A stretch of DNA of 64,000 bases from Methylovorus menthalis (GCF_020523625.1 NZ_JAJAQH010000006.1:1240001-1304000), one strand, 5' to 3'. Positions 43,399 through 52,922 are shown, counted from the first letter of the stretch. Numbers and translations: made by a program. Notes: generated from the letters alone by a model not told the origin.

Positions 43399-44562
43399 CT
43401 AATCCCAACTCAACGCCCCACCCGTCTGATACTCCGTCACTCTAGTCTCAAAGAAATTCTTCTCTTTCTTCAAATCCATCATTTCGCTCATCCAGGGGAA
43501 GGGGTTGCTGGCGCCGGGGTATAGGGCGTCGATGCCGATTTGTTGCATGCGGCGGTTGGCGATGAAGCGGAGGTATTCCTTGAACATGGCGGCGTTGAGG
43601 CCGAGCACGCCGCGGGGCATGGTGTCTTCGGCGTAGCGGTATTCAAGCTCGACGGCTTGTTGCATCAGGCGTTTGATTTCTTCGCGGAATTCGGGGGTCC
43701 ACAGGTGCGGGTTTTCGAGCTTGAGGGTGTTGATGAGGTCGATGCCGAAATTGCAGTGCATGGATTCATCGCGCAGGATGTATTGGTATTGCTCAGCGGC
43801 GCCTTGCATTTTGTTCTGGCGGCCGAGGGCGAGTATCTGCACAAAGCCAACGTAGAAAAACAGGCCTTCCATGATGCAGGCGAAGACGATGAGCGAGCGT
43901 AGCAGCTGCTGGTCGGTTTGCATGGTGCCGGTTTTGAATTCGGGGTCGGTCAGGGTATTGATGAAGGGGATGAGGAAGTCGTCTTTATCGCGGATGCTGG
44001 AGACTTCTTGATAGGCGTTGAAGATTTCGCTTTCGTCCAGGCCCAGGCTTTCCACGATGTATTGGTAGGCGTGAGTGTGGATGGCTTCTTCAAAGGCCTG
44101 GCGCAGCAGGTATTGGCGGCACTCGGGCGCGGTGATGTGGCGATAGGTGCCGAGCACGATGTTGTTGGCGGCCAATGAATCGGCAGTGGTGAAAAAGCCG
44201 AGGTTGCGCTTGACGATCAGGCGTTCGTCTTCGGTGAGCGCGCTGCTGTCTTTCCACTGGGCAATGTCGCGGCTCATGGAGATTTCTTGCGGCATCCAGT
44301 GGTTGGCGCAGCCTGCCAGGTATTTGTCCCACGCCCAGTGGTATTTGAATGGTACGAGCTGGTTAACGTCGGTTTGTCCGTTAATCACGCGCTTGTCTAC
44401 CGCTTGCACGCGGCCCGTGGCGCTGGGCTGGTTGGCGGGCTGGCTGGAAATGCTTTGCGCGGCTGTGATGGCGGCGGCAGATGGCATGGCGGGTGCTGCG
44501 CTTGGGGTGGCGACAGACGCTGCAGCTGGGGCAGTCAGGATATCTTCTTCAAAATTCAGCAT
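43399..44562 (-). CDS. nrdB: Class Ia ribonucleotide reductase, beta subunit
   Basis: Radical-generating diiron subunit of 387 residues. Residues 8-55 form an unusual Ala/Pro/Ser-rich linker; the fold starts at about 58 ([17 protein letters not shown]). Metal and radical sites are recognisable: [14 protein letters not shown] has the Glu-xx-His pair with a Tyr four residues after the His, as in Tyr122 of E. coli NrdB, and [11 protein letters not shown] holds the last ligands. The C-terminal peptide that docks on NrdA is present. It lies 98 bases after nrdA and is probably in the same B12-controlled transcript. Confidence 0.95.
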   Translation of the reverse strand: MLNFEEDILTAPAAASVATPSAAPAMPSAAAITAAQSISSQPANQPSATGRVQAVDKRVINGQTDVNQLVPFKYHWAWDKYLAGCANHWMPQEISMSRDIAQWKDSSALTEDERLIVKRNLGFFTTADSLAANNIVLGTYRHITAPECRQYLLRQAFEEAIHTHAYQYIVESLGLDESEIFNAYQEVSSIRDKDDFLIPFINTLTDPEFKTGTMQTDQQLLRSLIVFACIMEGLFFYVGFVQILALGRQNKMQGAAEQYQYILRDESMHCNFGIDLINTLKLENPHLWTPEFREEIKRLMQQAVELEYRYAEDTMPRGVLGLNAAMFKEYLRFIANRRMQQIGIDALYPGASNPFPWMSEMMDLKKEKNFFETRVTEYQTGGALSWD

Positions 44563-44660
44563 GGTGTTTCCTTAAAATTCGGCGTTGAAGGTGCGACCCA
44601 CCCTGGTAGCAAGGCACATCATGTGCAGCCAGCGTGGGTGAGTCGCAGACAATCAGAGGG

Positions 44661-47474
44661 TTATTGGCAGGCTTCGCAGTCCGGGTCGTCGATCAGGCAT
44701 TGCTTGGGCTCAGGCTCGGCGCTGGGGCTTGCCGCAGACACGGGCAAGCCGGACGACACCGCATTGAGCTCCCCGCCCTGCCCGGTCGATTTCTCGGCCG
44801 AGGTGGCGCCTAGCGAGCGCAGGTAATACGTGGTTTTAAGGCCACGCAGCCAGGCCAGCATATAAACGTCATTGAGCTTTTTTCCGGAGGGCGCGGCGAA
44901 GTAGAGGTTGAGCGATTGCGCCTGGTCTATCCATTTCTGGCGGCGGGCAGCGGCTTCGACCAGCCACACCGGGTCTACCTCAAACGCGGTGGCGTACAGC
45001 TGCTTGAGGTCCGCCGGTACGCGTTCGATGGCGGCCAGCGAACCGTCGTAATACTTGATGTCGGCAATCATCACTTCATCCCACAGGCCACGCGCTTTCA
45101 GGTCTTGCACCAGTTGCTCGTTCACCACGGTAAATTCACCTGAGAGGTTGGATTTCACATACAGGTTCTGGTATTCCGGCTCTATGCTGGCGGAGACGCC
45201 AACGATATTGGAGATAGTCGCTGTGGGTGCAATCGCCACGCAGTTGGAGTTGCGCATGCCCACGCGCTGTATGCGCTGGCGCAGGCTATCCCAATCCAGC
45301 GTGGAGCTACGGTCCACTTCCACCTGGCCACCACGTGCTTCGGATAGCAGATTAAGCGTATCCAGCGGCAAAATGCCTTGATCCCACAGGCTGCCACGGA
45401 AGGACGAATACGCGCCGCGCTCTTCCGCCAGATAGCTGGAGGCGAGGTAGGCGTTGTAGCACACGGCTTCCATGGCGCGGTCGGCGAATTCCACTGCGGC
45501 GGATGAGGCATACGGCACGCGCATGGCGTGCAAGGCATCCTGAAAACCCATGATACCGAGGCCCACCGGGCGGTGACGGTAATTGGAATTGCGCGCCTTG
45601 CCCACGGCGTAGAAGTTAATGTCGACCACGTTATCCAGCATGCGCATCGCCACGCGGATGGTGGCGGCGAGCTTGGTCTGGTCCAGCACATAGCTGTCGC
45701 CTTCAGGCATCAAGTGCGCCATCAGGTTTACCGAGCCCAGGTTGCATACGGCGATTTCCGTCTCGGAGGTATTCAGCGTGATCTCGGTGCAGAGGTTGGA
45801 GCTATGCACCACGCCCACGTGCTGCTGCGGCGAGCGGATATTGCACGGGTCTTTGAAGGTGATCCACGGATGGCCGGTTTCAAACAGCATGGAGAGCATC
45901 TTGCGCCACAGCTGCACCGCGGGCACGCGCTTGAACAGCTTGATCTCGCCATTGTCGGCGCGGCGCTCGTAGTTGGTATAGGCAGTTTCGAAAGCCTTGC
46001 CATACAGATCATGCAGATCCGGCACGTCAGACGGTGAAAACAGCGTCCAATCCGCATTGGCCTGCACGCGCTGCATAAAGAGGTCAGGAATCCAGTTGGC
46101 GGTGTTCATGTCGTGCGTGCGGCGGCGGTCGTCGCCGGTGTTCTTGCGCAGGTCCAGAAACTCTTCCAGGTCCAGATGCCAGCTTTCCAGATAGCCACAT
46201 ACCGCGCCCTTGCGCTTGCCGCCCTGGTTCACCGCCACGGCGGTGTCGTTGACCACTTTCAGGAAAGGAATCACGCCCTGGCTTTTGCCATTGGTGCCCT
46301 TGATACGCGAGCCGAGCGCCCGCACTGGCGTCCAGTCGTTGCCCAGGCCACCGGCAAATTTTTGCAGCAGCGCGTTTTCCTTGATCGCCTGGTAAATGCC
46401 ATCCAGATCATCGCTCACAGTGGTGAGGTAGCACGACGACAGCTGCGAATGGCGCGTGCCGCTGTTGAACAAGGTGGGCGTGGAGCTCATGAAATCAAAG
46501 CTGGACAGCACATGGTAAAACTCAATGGCGCGGCTTTCGCGGTCAATCTCGTTGATCGCCAGGCCCATGGCCACGCGCATGAAAAACACCTGCGGTAGCT
46601 CGATGCGGCGCTCTTCAATATGCAAAAAGTAGCGGTCATACAGCGTCTGTAAACCCAGGTAGCCAAACTGCAGATCGCGGTCGGCCACCAGCACACTGGC
46701 AAGGCGGGCGAGATCAAACTGTGCCAGGCGTTCATCCAGCAATTCGGCGGCAATGCCGGTCTTGATGTACTGCGGAAAATATTCGGCATAGCGCTGCGCC
46801 ATGGCGGTATGGCTCACGGCTTCGCCCAGCACCTCGGCCCGCACCAGGTCCAGCTGCAGGCGGGCGGTGACGTAGTTATAGGCAGGCTCGCGCTCAATCA
46901 GGCTGCGTGCCGAGAGGATCAGCGCGCGGCGCACTTCATCAAACGGCATACCGTCGTAAAGGTCGCGCATGGCCTGCTCCACAATCACGGTGGGTTGCAC
47001 CGCATCGCCCAGATTCACGCAGGCCTCGGTCACCATACTGAGCAGCAACTGCTGGTCCAGCGGCACGCGCTTGCCATTCTGCAGCACATGCAGCGTGGGC
47101 GCAGGCGCTTGCTGGGCGGCACGCTCGGCGGCGCGCTTCTCGCGGTACAGCACATAGGCGCGCGCCACGTCATGCTCGCCCGAACGCATCAGCGCCAGCT
47201 CCACCTGATCCTGAATATCTTCAATATGTATGGAACCACCGGCTGGCTTGCGGCGGACGAGTGCGGCCACCACGGTATCGGTCAGCGCCTGCACCTCGGC
47301 ACGCATGTGGCTGGAAATGGTCGAGTGTTCGCCCGCCACCGCCAAAAACGCCTTGGTCAGCGCAATGGAAATCTTGTCGGCAGCAAACGGCACGGCGGCA
47401 CCATCACGGCGTATGACTTGCAAACTTGGGAGTGCAGCATTTAAAACCGGCTGTGCGGTATTGATATCATCCAT
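44661..47474 (-). CDS. nrdA: Class Ia ribonucleotide reductase, alpha subunit
   Basis: Catalytic subunit of 937 residues reducing ribonucleoside diphosphates. The N-terminus has an ATP-cone (about 18-110; RRDGAAVPFAADKISIAL), giving dATP feedback control. Active-site blocks are SSNLCTEITLNTS, carrying the Asn/Cys/Glu triad, VCNLGSVNL, and the redox cysteine in HSQLSSCYLTTV. The C-terminal swinging cysteines are in DDPDCEACQ. The protein is longer than E. coli NrdA (761), in line with the ATP-cone plus extended tail type. AGGAGC lies 9 bases upstream of ATG, inside a hairpin, downstream of the cobalamin riboswitch. Confidence 0.96.
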   Translation of the reverse strand: MDDINTAQPVLNAALPSLQVIRRDGAAVPFAADKISIALTKAFLAVAGEHSTISSHMRAEVQALTDTVVAALVRRKPAGGSIHIEDIQDQVELALMRSGEHDVARAYVLYREKRAAERAAQQAPAPTLHVLQNGKRVPLDQQLLLSMVTEACVNLGDAVQPTVIVEQAMRDLYDGMPFDEVRRALILSARSLIEREPAYNYVTARLQLDLVRAEVLGEAVSHTAMAQRYAEYFPQYIKTGIAAELLDERLAQFDLARLASVLVADRDLQFGYLGLQTLYDRYFLHIEERRIELPQVFFMRVAMGLAINEIDRESRAIEFYHVLSSFDFMSSTPTLFNSGTRHSQLSSCYLTTVSDDLDGIYQAIKENALLQKFAGGLGNDWTPVRALGSRIKGTNGKSQGVIPFLKVVNDTAVAVNQGGKRKGAVCGYLESWHLDLEEFLDLRKNTGDDRRRTHDMNTANWIPDLFMQRVQANADWTLFSPSDVPDLHDLYGKAFETAYTNYERRADNGEIKLFKRVPAVQLWRKMLSMLFETGHPWITFKDPCNIRSPQQHVGVVHSSNLCTEITLNTSETEIAVCNLGSVNLMAHLMPEGDSYVLDQTKLAATIRVAMRMLDNVVDINFYAVGKARNSNYRHRPVGLGIMGFQDALHAMRVPYASSAAVEFADRAMEAVCYNAYLASSYLAEERGAYSSFRGSLWDQGILPLDTLNLLSEARGGQVEVDRSSTLDWDSLRQRIQRVGMRNSNCVAIAPTATISNIVGVSASIEPEYQNLYVKSNLSGEFTVVNEQLVQDLKARGLWDEVMIADIKYYDGSLAAIERVPADLKQLYATAFEVDPVWLVEAAARRQKWIDQAQSLNLYFAAPSGKKLNDVYMLAWLRGLKTTYYLRSLGATSAEKSTGQGGELNAVSSGLPVSAASPSAEPEPKQCLIDDPDCEACQ

Positions 47475-47481
47475 CTACATA

Positions 47482-47496
47482 GCTCCTATCAGGAGC
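47482..47496 (-). promoter_or_regulatory. Hairpin over the nrdA ribosome binding site
   Basis: GCTCCT-GAT-AGGAGC (minus strand) is a six-base-pair stem whose right arm is the probable Shine-Dalgarno sequence, just before the nrdA ATG. It is the likely expression platform of the riboswitch at 47636-47840. The stretch between them (47497-47635) also holds GTCGG-TTG-CCGAC (47501-47513) but no gene. Confidence 0.6.
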
Positions 47497-47635
47497 GGGA
47501 GTCGGCAACCGACATACGCAGGCGCAATGAGATTGCATCGCCGCTGTATATCCACCACCAGGACCAGCAAGGGAGAAGGCGCAAACCTTCCATCTGCCGA
47601 GGACACCCCGCCTCAAACGCGTTGAAAAAATCCAC

Positions 47636-47840
47636 GGCAGGTCTCCTGGCTCCCGGCCTTACGCTTGGCGCCTTCCCGAACCCCGGCAGGTTCAGTGGCT
47701 TCAGATGCCTTGCGCTACCAGACTGACATGGCGTCAGCCCGATGGCTGGTTACAGTTGCGGGGGCAGCCCCGGCGTTGCATATCGGCGAGATAACATCTG
47801 CAGACACACGCACCGGATTCCCTTTTAACTCGCGGTTTGA
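47636..47840 (-). promoter_or_regulatory. Cobalamin riboswitch controlling nrdAB
   Basis: Read on the minus strand, the conserved segments occur in canonical order: AAAAGGGAATCCGGTG, GCTGCCCCCGCAACTGTAA, AAGCCACTG, GGGAAGGC and the B12 box GAGCCAGGAGACCTGCC. This is essentially a consensus cobalamin (adenosylcobalamin) aptamer. The gene downstream is nrdA. Cobalamin should repress it, probably by trapping the ribosome binding site in the hairpin at 47482-47496. The 261 bases to the right (47841-48101) contain no other gene I can support and must hold the nrdA promoter. Confidence 0.95.
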
Positions 47841-48101
47841 ATCAAACCTTGAGGACCGTAGTGATCGCAATGTAACACAATAGGGAGTGGTATCGTCAAC
47901 AGGTAAATACAAAATATGGGAATATCACCCCATGCGGCCTGCGCAAACTTTACGGCCAGCCCAGCCGCCCCGGCACGCGTAAATGCCCGCTGGCAAAGGC
48001 ATTCTCGACAAATATTTCAATCGCATGACATCCACCCGCATAATGTCGGTTGTTGCCCTTCCCTGGCATTTCATCCCCCAAAAATTAGAAAGTCGTTGTT
48101 C

Positions 48102-48974
48102 GTGGAAATCGCGTTCGTATTTGGCAGGCTGGTGTTTTCCATCCTCGCCAATGTCTATCAGAAAAAACTGTCGCAGCATCCGCTGCATCCCTTCTTTATG
48201 GTGGCAACCAGCTATGTGGTGCTGAGTGTGCTGGCGCTGCCATTTGTGCCTGTGGTGCATGCTGCCAGCCTGCCGCAGGCGTTCTGGGTGAATGTCTTGC
48301 TGGCAGCCGTGCTGGATGTGGGTGGCTGGATGTTCATGGTGATGTCGCTCGCCAAAACCGATCTGTCGGTGTTCGGGCCGCTGAATGCCTACAAGGTGGT
48401 GATTTCCATGCTGCTCGCCATTGTGTTTCTGGGTGAAGTGCCTACACTGCAAGGCTTTGCCGGGGTAGCCATCATCGTGGCAGGCAGCTTCTTTCTGATG
48501 CCTGCCAGCGGTCAACGCGAGGCCAACCGCATGCTGCTATTGCTGAAGGAGCGCGGCGTGCAGGCGCGTTTTCTGTCCATACTGCTGTTCTCCATCGGCA
48601 CGCTGTTCCTGAAAAACGCGGTGACGGATGGCGGGCCGCTGGCCACGCTGGTGTTCTGGTCGCTACTGGGTTTGCCCCTGGTGATGCTGGCGAATCTGCT
48701 CTTCATTCCGGCGGATGTTAAAAAAAGCACCAAAACCTCGCTATCGCATTTGCCCACGATTGCCAGCATAGGCGTCATGATTTTCATCATGCAGTACTGC
48801 ACGCTGGTGCTGCTGTCGCACATGCTGGTGGCGTATACCTTGGCGCTGTTTCAGATGAGCATGGTGCTGCAGGTGCTGGTGGGCTATCAGGTGTTCAAGG
48901 AAAAAGACATTCTGCGCAAGCTGACCGCCGCCATCGTCATGATGCTGGGCAGCCTGCTGGTGATTACCGCCTGA
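48102..48974 (+). CDS. EamA/DMT-type transporter
   Basis: Integral membrane protein of about 290 residues with ten predicted helices in two homologous halves, the layout of drug/metabolite transporters. Blocks such as LNAYKVVISMLLAIVFLGEVPTLQGFAGVAIIVAG mark the end of the first EamA half. The substrate is unknown. The start is uncertain: GTG at 48102 gives a typical membrane start, TTG at 48096 is also possible, and the ATG at 47916 would add 62 atypical residues. It is divergent from nrdAB and convergent with metE. Confidence 0.78.
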   Translation: MEIAFVFGRLVFSILANVYQKKLSQHPLHPFFMVATSYVVLSVLALPFVPVVHAASLPQAFWVNVLLAAVLDVGGWMFMVMSLAKTDLSVFGPLNAYKVVISMLLAIVFLGEVPTLQGFAGVAIIVAGSFFLMPASGQREANRMLLLLKERGVQARFLSILLFSIGTLFLKNAVTDGGPLATLVFWSLLGLPLVMLANLLFIPADVKKSTKTSLSHLPTIASIGVMIFIMQYCTLVLLSHMLVAYTLALFQMSMVLQVLVGYQVFKEKDILRKLTAAIVMMLGSLLVITA

Positions 48975-48996
48975 CCCAAACCAGGCATTAAAAATG

Positions 48997-49035
48997 CCAG
49001 TGGCCCACGCATGCATTCAATACGTGGGCCACTGG
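48997..49035. terminator. Hairpin between convergent transporter and metE genes
   Basis: CCAGTGGCCCACG and CGTGGGCCACTGG form perfect 13-base arms around a 13-base loop. No T-run follows, but position and strength suit a shared transcription end. Confidence 0.65.
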
Positions 49036-49083
49036 GCAAGGTTTAAACAACCGCCAAGGGCTAAGCGACCATGAGACGCGGAA

Positions 49084-51384
49084 TCACGCCGCCTTGTGAT
49101 TGAGCTTCTCGTGCCGCAGCTCCCGCGCCGCAGCGACCATGTGTTGCAGAGCAGCGATGGTTTCCGGCCAGCCGCGGGTTTTGAGGCCGCAATCCGGATT
49201 CACCCACAGGCGCTCTACCGGGATCACCTCAATCGCACGCTTCAGCAAGGCAGTCATGGCTTCCACACTCGGCACTCGTGGCGAGTGGATGTCATACACA
49301 CCAGGGCCGATGTCGTTGGGGTAATCAAACTCGCCAAAGCCATCCAGCAGCTCCATCGCAGAGCGCGACGTCTCAATGGTAATCACGTCGGCATCCATGG
49401 CGGCAATCGACGGCAGAATGTCGTTGAACTCCGAATAACACATGTGGGTGTGTATCTGTGTGCTGTCTTCCGCCACACTGGCCGATAGCTTAAATGCCCG
49501 CACCGCCCATGCCAGATACTGCGCCCACTTGGCCTGCTGCAAAGGCAGCCCCTCGCGGAAGGCGGGCTCGTCAATCTGGATGATGGCAATGCCTGCCTGC
49601 TGCAAGTCGGCCACTTCATCGCGTATCGCCAGCGCCAGTTGCAAGGCGGTGGTTTCGCGCGGCTGATCATCGCGCACAAACGACCATTGCAGCATGGTCA
49701 CCGGGCCTGTGAGCATGCCCTTGACTGGCTTAGTGGTGAGCGACTGCGCGTAGCGGGCCTCCGCCACGGTCATCGCCAGCGGGCGGTGCACATCGCCGTA
49801 AATAATCGGCGGCTTGACACAGCGCGAGCCGTAACTCTGCACCCAGCCGTATTGGCTGAACACATAGCCTGCCAGCTGCTCGCCAAAGTATTCCACCATG
49901 TCGTTGCGCTCGGCTTCGCCGTGCACCAGCACATCCAGATCCAGCGCCAGCTGTTGGTCGATGGCATGCCGGATGTTCTGCTGCATGGCCAGCGTGTAAT
50001 CCTCCGCGTTCAGATCACCACGGCGAAACGCCGCCCGGCTCGCCCGAATATCCGACGTTTGCGGAAAGGAGCCTATGGTGGTAGTCGGCAGCAAAGGCAG
50101 CCGCAAGCGCTTTTGCTGCGCCAGCCGACGCTCGGCAAACGGGCTGCCGCGCTCAGCGGATAACTGCGGCAGATGCTGCAAGCGCTGCTGCACGCTCTCG
50201 TTGTGCACGCGTGGCGATGCGCCGCGAGAAGCAATGGCCTTGCGTGCCGCCTGAAACTCGGCGGCCACGCTATCCACACCGTGATTCAGGGCCTGCTGCA
50301 ATAGCTGCAACTCGTGCAGTTTTTCATCGGCAAAAGCCAGCCAGGAGCGTATTTCGGCATCCATCGCCGACTCCTGCGCCAGTGAAACCGGCACATGCAA
50401 CAGCGAGCACGATGGCGCGATCCACAAGCGATCCCCCAACTGCTGCGCCACTGGCTGCAACAGCTGCAAGGTCTTGTCGAGATCATTGCGCCAAACATTG
50501 CGGCCATCCACAACCCCGGCAGAGAGCACCCAGTGGCTGGGCAAGGCCGCCAGCCAAGCGGCAAGCTGTTCCGGCGCCCGCACCAGGTCAATATGCAGAC
50601 CATCCACTGGCAAAGCGGTGACCGCGCCCACATAGCGGGCCACGCTTTCAAAATACGTCGTCAGCAACAGCTTGGGCCTGTGGTCGCGGATGCGGGCATA
50701 AGCATCGGCAAATGCCGCCAGCCAGCGCGCATCCAGATCCAACGCCAGCACGGGCTCATCGATCTGCACCCAGGCAATGCCGCGCAGCTTGAGCTCGCTC
50801 AGCAAGGCAGCATATTGCGCGCACAAGGCTGGCAACAGGGTTAGACGGTCAAACCCGGCATCGCGACTCTTGCCCAAGTATAACCATGACACCGGGCCCA
50901 GCAATACGGGCTTGAGCTCGGCGCCGGTGGTCAGTGCCTGGTCTATCTGCAGCAGAAACGCATGCGCGTTGATGGAAAATTCGGTGTCGGCGCTCAGCTC
51001 GGGCACCAAGTAGTGGTAGTTGGTATCAAACCATTTGGTCATTTCCAGCGCGGGCTGCTCGGCATTGCCGCGGGCCAGGGCAAAGTAGTCCTGCGCCTGC
51101 AACGGCCGCCCGGCAAAGCCGAAACGCGCCGGGGTGGCGCCAAACAGCATGCTGTGGTCCAGCACATGGTCATAGCATGAAAAATCATTCACGCTGATAA
51201 AGGCCAGGCCAGCATCTATCTGCTTTTGCCAATGCGTCTCGCGCAACTGGCGCGCGGTCTGCTCCAGCGCCGCTTCATGGCGGGCTTCTTCGCCGGGCGC
51301 ACTTTTCCAGAACGCCTCCAGCGCAACTTTCAGTTCACGGTTGGCCCCGACACGCGGGTACCCCAGGATATGGGCTTTGATCAT
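49084..51384 (-). CDS. metE: Cobalamin-independent methionine synthase
   Basis: Transfers the methyl group from methyltetrahydropteroyl-triglutamate to homocysteine without B12; 766 residues, two barrels. The N-terminal barrel starts HILGYPRVGANRELKVALE. The C-terminal catalytic barrel has LVHGEAERNDMVEYFGEQ (folate/homocysteine site) and zinc ligands in HTHMCYSEFND and NPDCGLKTRGW. Length is standard. It is divergent from metR, with a MetR box between, so control is probably by MetR and homocysteine. No B12 riboswitch lies upstream of this gene, though nrdAB nearby has one. Confidence 0.96.
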   Translation of the reverse strand: MIKAHILGYPRVGANRELKVALEAFWKSAPGEEARHEAALEQTARQLRETHWQKQIDAGLAFISVNDFSCYDHVLDHSMLFGATPARFGFAGRPLQAQDYFALARGNAEQPALEMTKWFDTNYHYLVPELSADTEFSINAHAFLLQIDQALTTGAELKPVLLGPVSWLYLGKSRDAGFDRLTLLPALCAQYAALLSELKLRGIAWVQIDEPVLALDLDARWLAAFADAYARIRDHRPKLLLTTYFESVARYVGAVTALPVDGLHIDLVRAPEQLAAWLAALPSHWVLSAGVVDGRNVWRNDLDKTLQLLQPVAQQLGDRLWIAPSCSLLHVPVSLAQESAMDAEIRSWLAFADEKLHELQLLQQALNHGVDSVAAEFQAARKAIASRGASPRVHNESVQQRLQHLPQLSAERGSPFAERRLAQQKRLRLPLLPTTTIGSFPQTSDIRASRAAFRRGDLNAEDYTLAMQQNIRHAIDQQLALDLDVLVHGEAERNDMVEYFGEQLAGYVFSQYGWVQSYGSRCVKPPIIYGDVHRPLAMTVAEARYAQSLTTKPVKGMLTGPVTMLQWSFVRDDQPRETTALQLALAIRDEVADLQQAGIAIIQIDEPAFREGLPLQQAKWAQYLAWAVRAFKLSASVAEDSTQIHTHMCYSEFNDILPSIAAMDADVITIETSRSAMELLDGFGEFDYPNDIGPGVYDIHSPRVPSVEAMTALLKRAIEVIPVERLWVNPDCGLKTRGWPETIAALQHMVAAARELRHEKLNHKAA

Positions 51385-51465
51385 GACAACTCACCTCTGA
51401 ATAACGAAGGCCGCAGTTTGCGTGCTATCATCGAATTAATAAAGCGAGTTTTTTTCCATTAAACT

Positions 51466-51478
51466 TGAATTAAATTCA
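51466..51478. promoter_or_regulatory. MetR-type operator
   Basis: TGAA-TTAAA-TTCA exactly matches the MetR recognition pattern TGAA-N5-TTCA. It lies 4 bases before the metR start and 81 bases upstream of metE, in their shared 98-base divergent promoter, suited to autoregulation of metR and activation of metE. Confidence 0.75.
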
Positions 51479-51482
51479 TATC

Positions 51483-52394
51483 ATGATCGAAATCCGACAT
51501 CTCAAATCCTTCAAGGCCATCGCCGAAAGCGGCAAGCTGGCACTGGCCGCCGAGCGCGTTTACCTGACGCAATCGGCGCTCTCGCACCAGATACGCTCGG
51601 TAGAGCAGTATTACCAGATCACCCTGTTTCAGCGCACCGCGCACGGCTTGCGCTTTACGCCTGCGGGAGAACGCCTGCTCAAGCTGGCAGACATCGTGCT
51701 GGAAGCCACCGCGCAGGCGGAACGCGATCTGGAGCGGCTGAAATCCGATCAATCAGGCGAGCTGCGCATTGTGCTGGAATGCCACACCTGCTTTGACTGG
51801 CTGACACCGGTGATGGATGCCTTTCGGCGTGCGTGGCCCGAGGTGGAGCTGGACCTGGTGGCCGGGTTTCATAGCGACCCCTGGAGCCTGATCAAGGAAG
51901 GCAAGGCGGATTTTGTCATTGGCGGCCTGCCAGGCAAGATGAAAATGCTGCAGCATGTGCCGCTTTTCACCTTTGAAATCATGGCGGTATTGCCGACGGA
52001 CCATCCCCTGCATACCCGGCCATTTTTGCAGGCCGAGGATTTCAGCGGCAGCACGCTGATCACCTACCCGGTGCCGGAAGAACGCATTGATCTGATACGC
52101 GAAGTCCTGCACCCGGCCAATGTGGCGTTTGACCGCCGCACGGCCGAGCTTACTGTCGCCATCATGCAGTTGGTGGCGAGCCGTCGCGGGCTGGCGGCGC
52201 TGCCCAGCTGGGGCATACAGAGCTATCTGGAGCATGAGTATGTGATCGCCAAACCCATCACGCGCAAAGGCCTGTGGTCGGAGCTGTATGCCACCGGCAA
52301 TACCGAAATCATGGCGCGGCCTTATGCGGTGGATCTGGTACGGATTATTCGCGAAACCTGCCTGGATACGCTGGCGGGCATACGGCTGCTGTGA
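51483..52394 (+). CDS. metR: LysR-family regulator MetR
   Basis: LysR-type transcription regulator of 303 residues. N-terminal winged helix-turn-helix (about 1-60; EIRHLKSFKAIAESGKLALAAERVYLTQSALSH split over helices 1-3) and a co-inducer binding domain from about 90 with CHTCFDWLTPVMDAFRRAW. The latter is typical of MetR, which senses homocysteine. Divergent orientation from metE and the TGAA-N5-TTCA box support the name. Confidence 0.92.
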   Translation: MIEIRHLKSFKAIAESGKLALAAERVYLTQSALSHQIRSVEQYYQITLFQRTAHGLRFTPAGERLLKLADIVLEATAQAERDLERLKSDQSGELRIVLECHTCFDWLTPVMDAFRRAWPEVELDLVAGFHSDPWSLIKEGKADFVIGGLPGKMKMLQHVPLFTFEIMAVLPTDHPLHTRPFLQAEDFSGSTLITYPVPEERIDLIREVLHPANVAFDRRTAELTVAIMQLVASRRGLAALPSWGIQSYLEHEYVIAKPITRKGLWSELYATGNTEIMARPYAVDLVRIIRETCLDTLAGIRLL

Positions 52395-52532
52395 AACAAA
52401 TCCTTGATTTAATTTGACTAAATTGAGGTCACATAACAGCGCAAATGGCAATTTAACCGAACTTAAGCCAACACATGGGGTTCTAACCGGGACAAGCAAG
52501 CCCAAATGAAAATGACCAAAGGAGAATAATCA

Positions 52533-52814
52533 ATGATGAAATCATGGCCGAGTTCCCTTATTACCATTGCAATGACCGCTGCATTGATGACCGCCTGCTC
52601 GAAGCCTGAGCCCGCGACGCCGGAAACCGCAGAAGCCCCTGCTGCCACAACCCCGCCACCCGCTGCCGCACCTGAGGCTGCACCTGCTGCCCCTGCCGCA
52701 ACGGGCAAGGCAGAACCCGGTGGCTATGTGCCCGCTGAACACGAGAAAGTCGCTCCCGCGCCTGAAGGCACCGCGCCTCACACGGCTGGACCAGACGAGA
52801 CCAAGACCGAATAA
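52533..52814 (+). CDS. Small Ala/Pro-rich lipoprotein
   Basis: Protein of 93 residues. A lipoprotein signal with lipobox MTAC gives a lipidated Cys near residue 22. The rest is low-complexity Ala, Pro, Thr and Glu (EAPAATTPPPAAAPEAAP), probably disordered, ending in acidic residues. AAAGGAG lies 8 bases upstream. No family or function recognised; such spacers often tether or decorate the envelope. Nothing links it to metR beyond proximity. Confidence 0.72.
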   Translation: MMKSWPSSLITIAMTAALMTACSKPEPATPETAEAPAATTPPPAAAPEAAPAAPAATGKAEPGGYVPAEHEKVAPAPEGTAPHTAGPDETKTE

Positions 52815-52869
52815 GTCTGGGCGTTTTTTGACTTAAGTCTTTCTATCACCTGGCTTTTATAAGCTACCC

Positions 52870-52902
52870 CGTGGGTGACCAGCATTGCGCTGGTCACCCA
52901 CG
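52870..52902. terminator. Strong hairpin between convergent genes
   Basis: CGTGGGTGACCAGC and GCTGGTCACCCACG form perfect 14-base arms around ATTGC. It separates the lipoprotein gene from the efflux operon end. T residues after it are few (GTTGCTTTT). Confidence 0.75.
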
Positions 52903-52922
52903 TTGCTTTTGGCTTTTCACAT

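Noticed and set aside
47665-47883. 72-codon frame upstream of nrdA
   Set aside because: Lies across the cobalamin riboswitch; the conservation there is of RNA, not protein.
47916-48101. 62-residue N-terminal extension of the EamA-type transporter
   Set aside because: Polar, Cys/His/Pro-rich and unlike any transporter N-terminus; a GTG or TTG start at 48096-48102 fits better.
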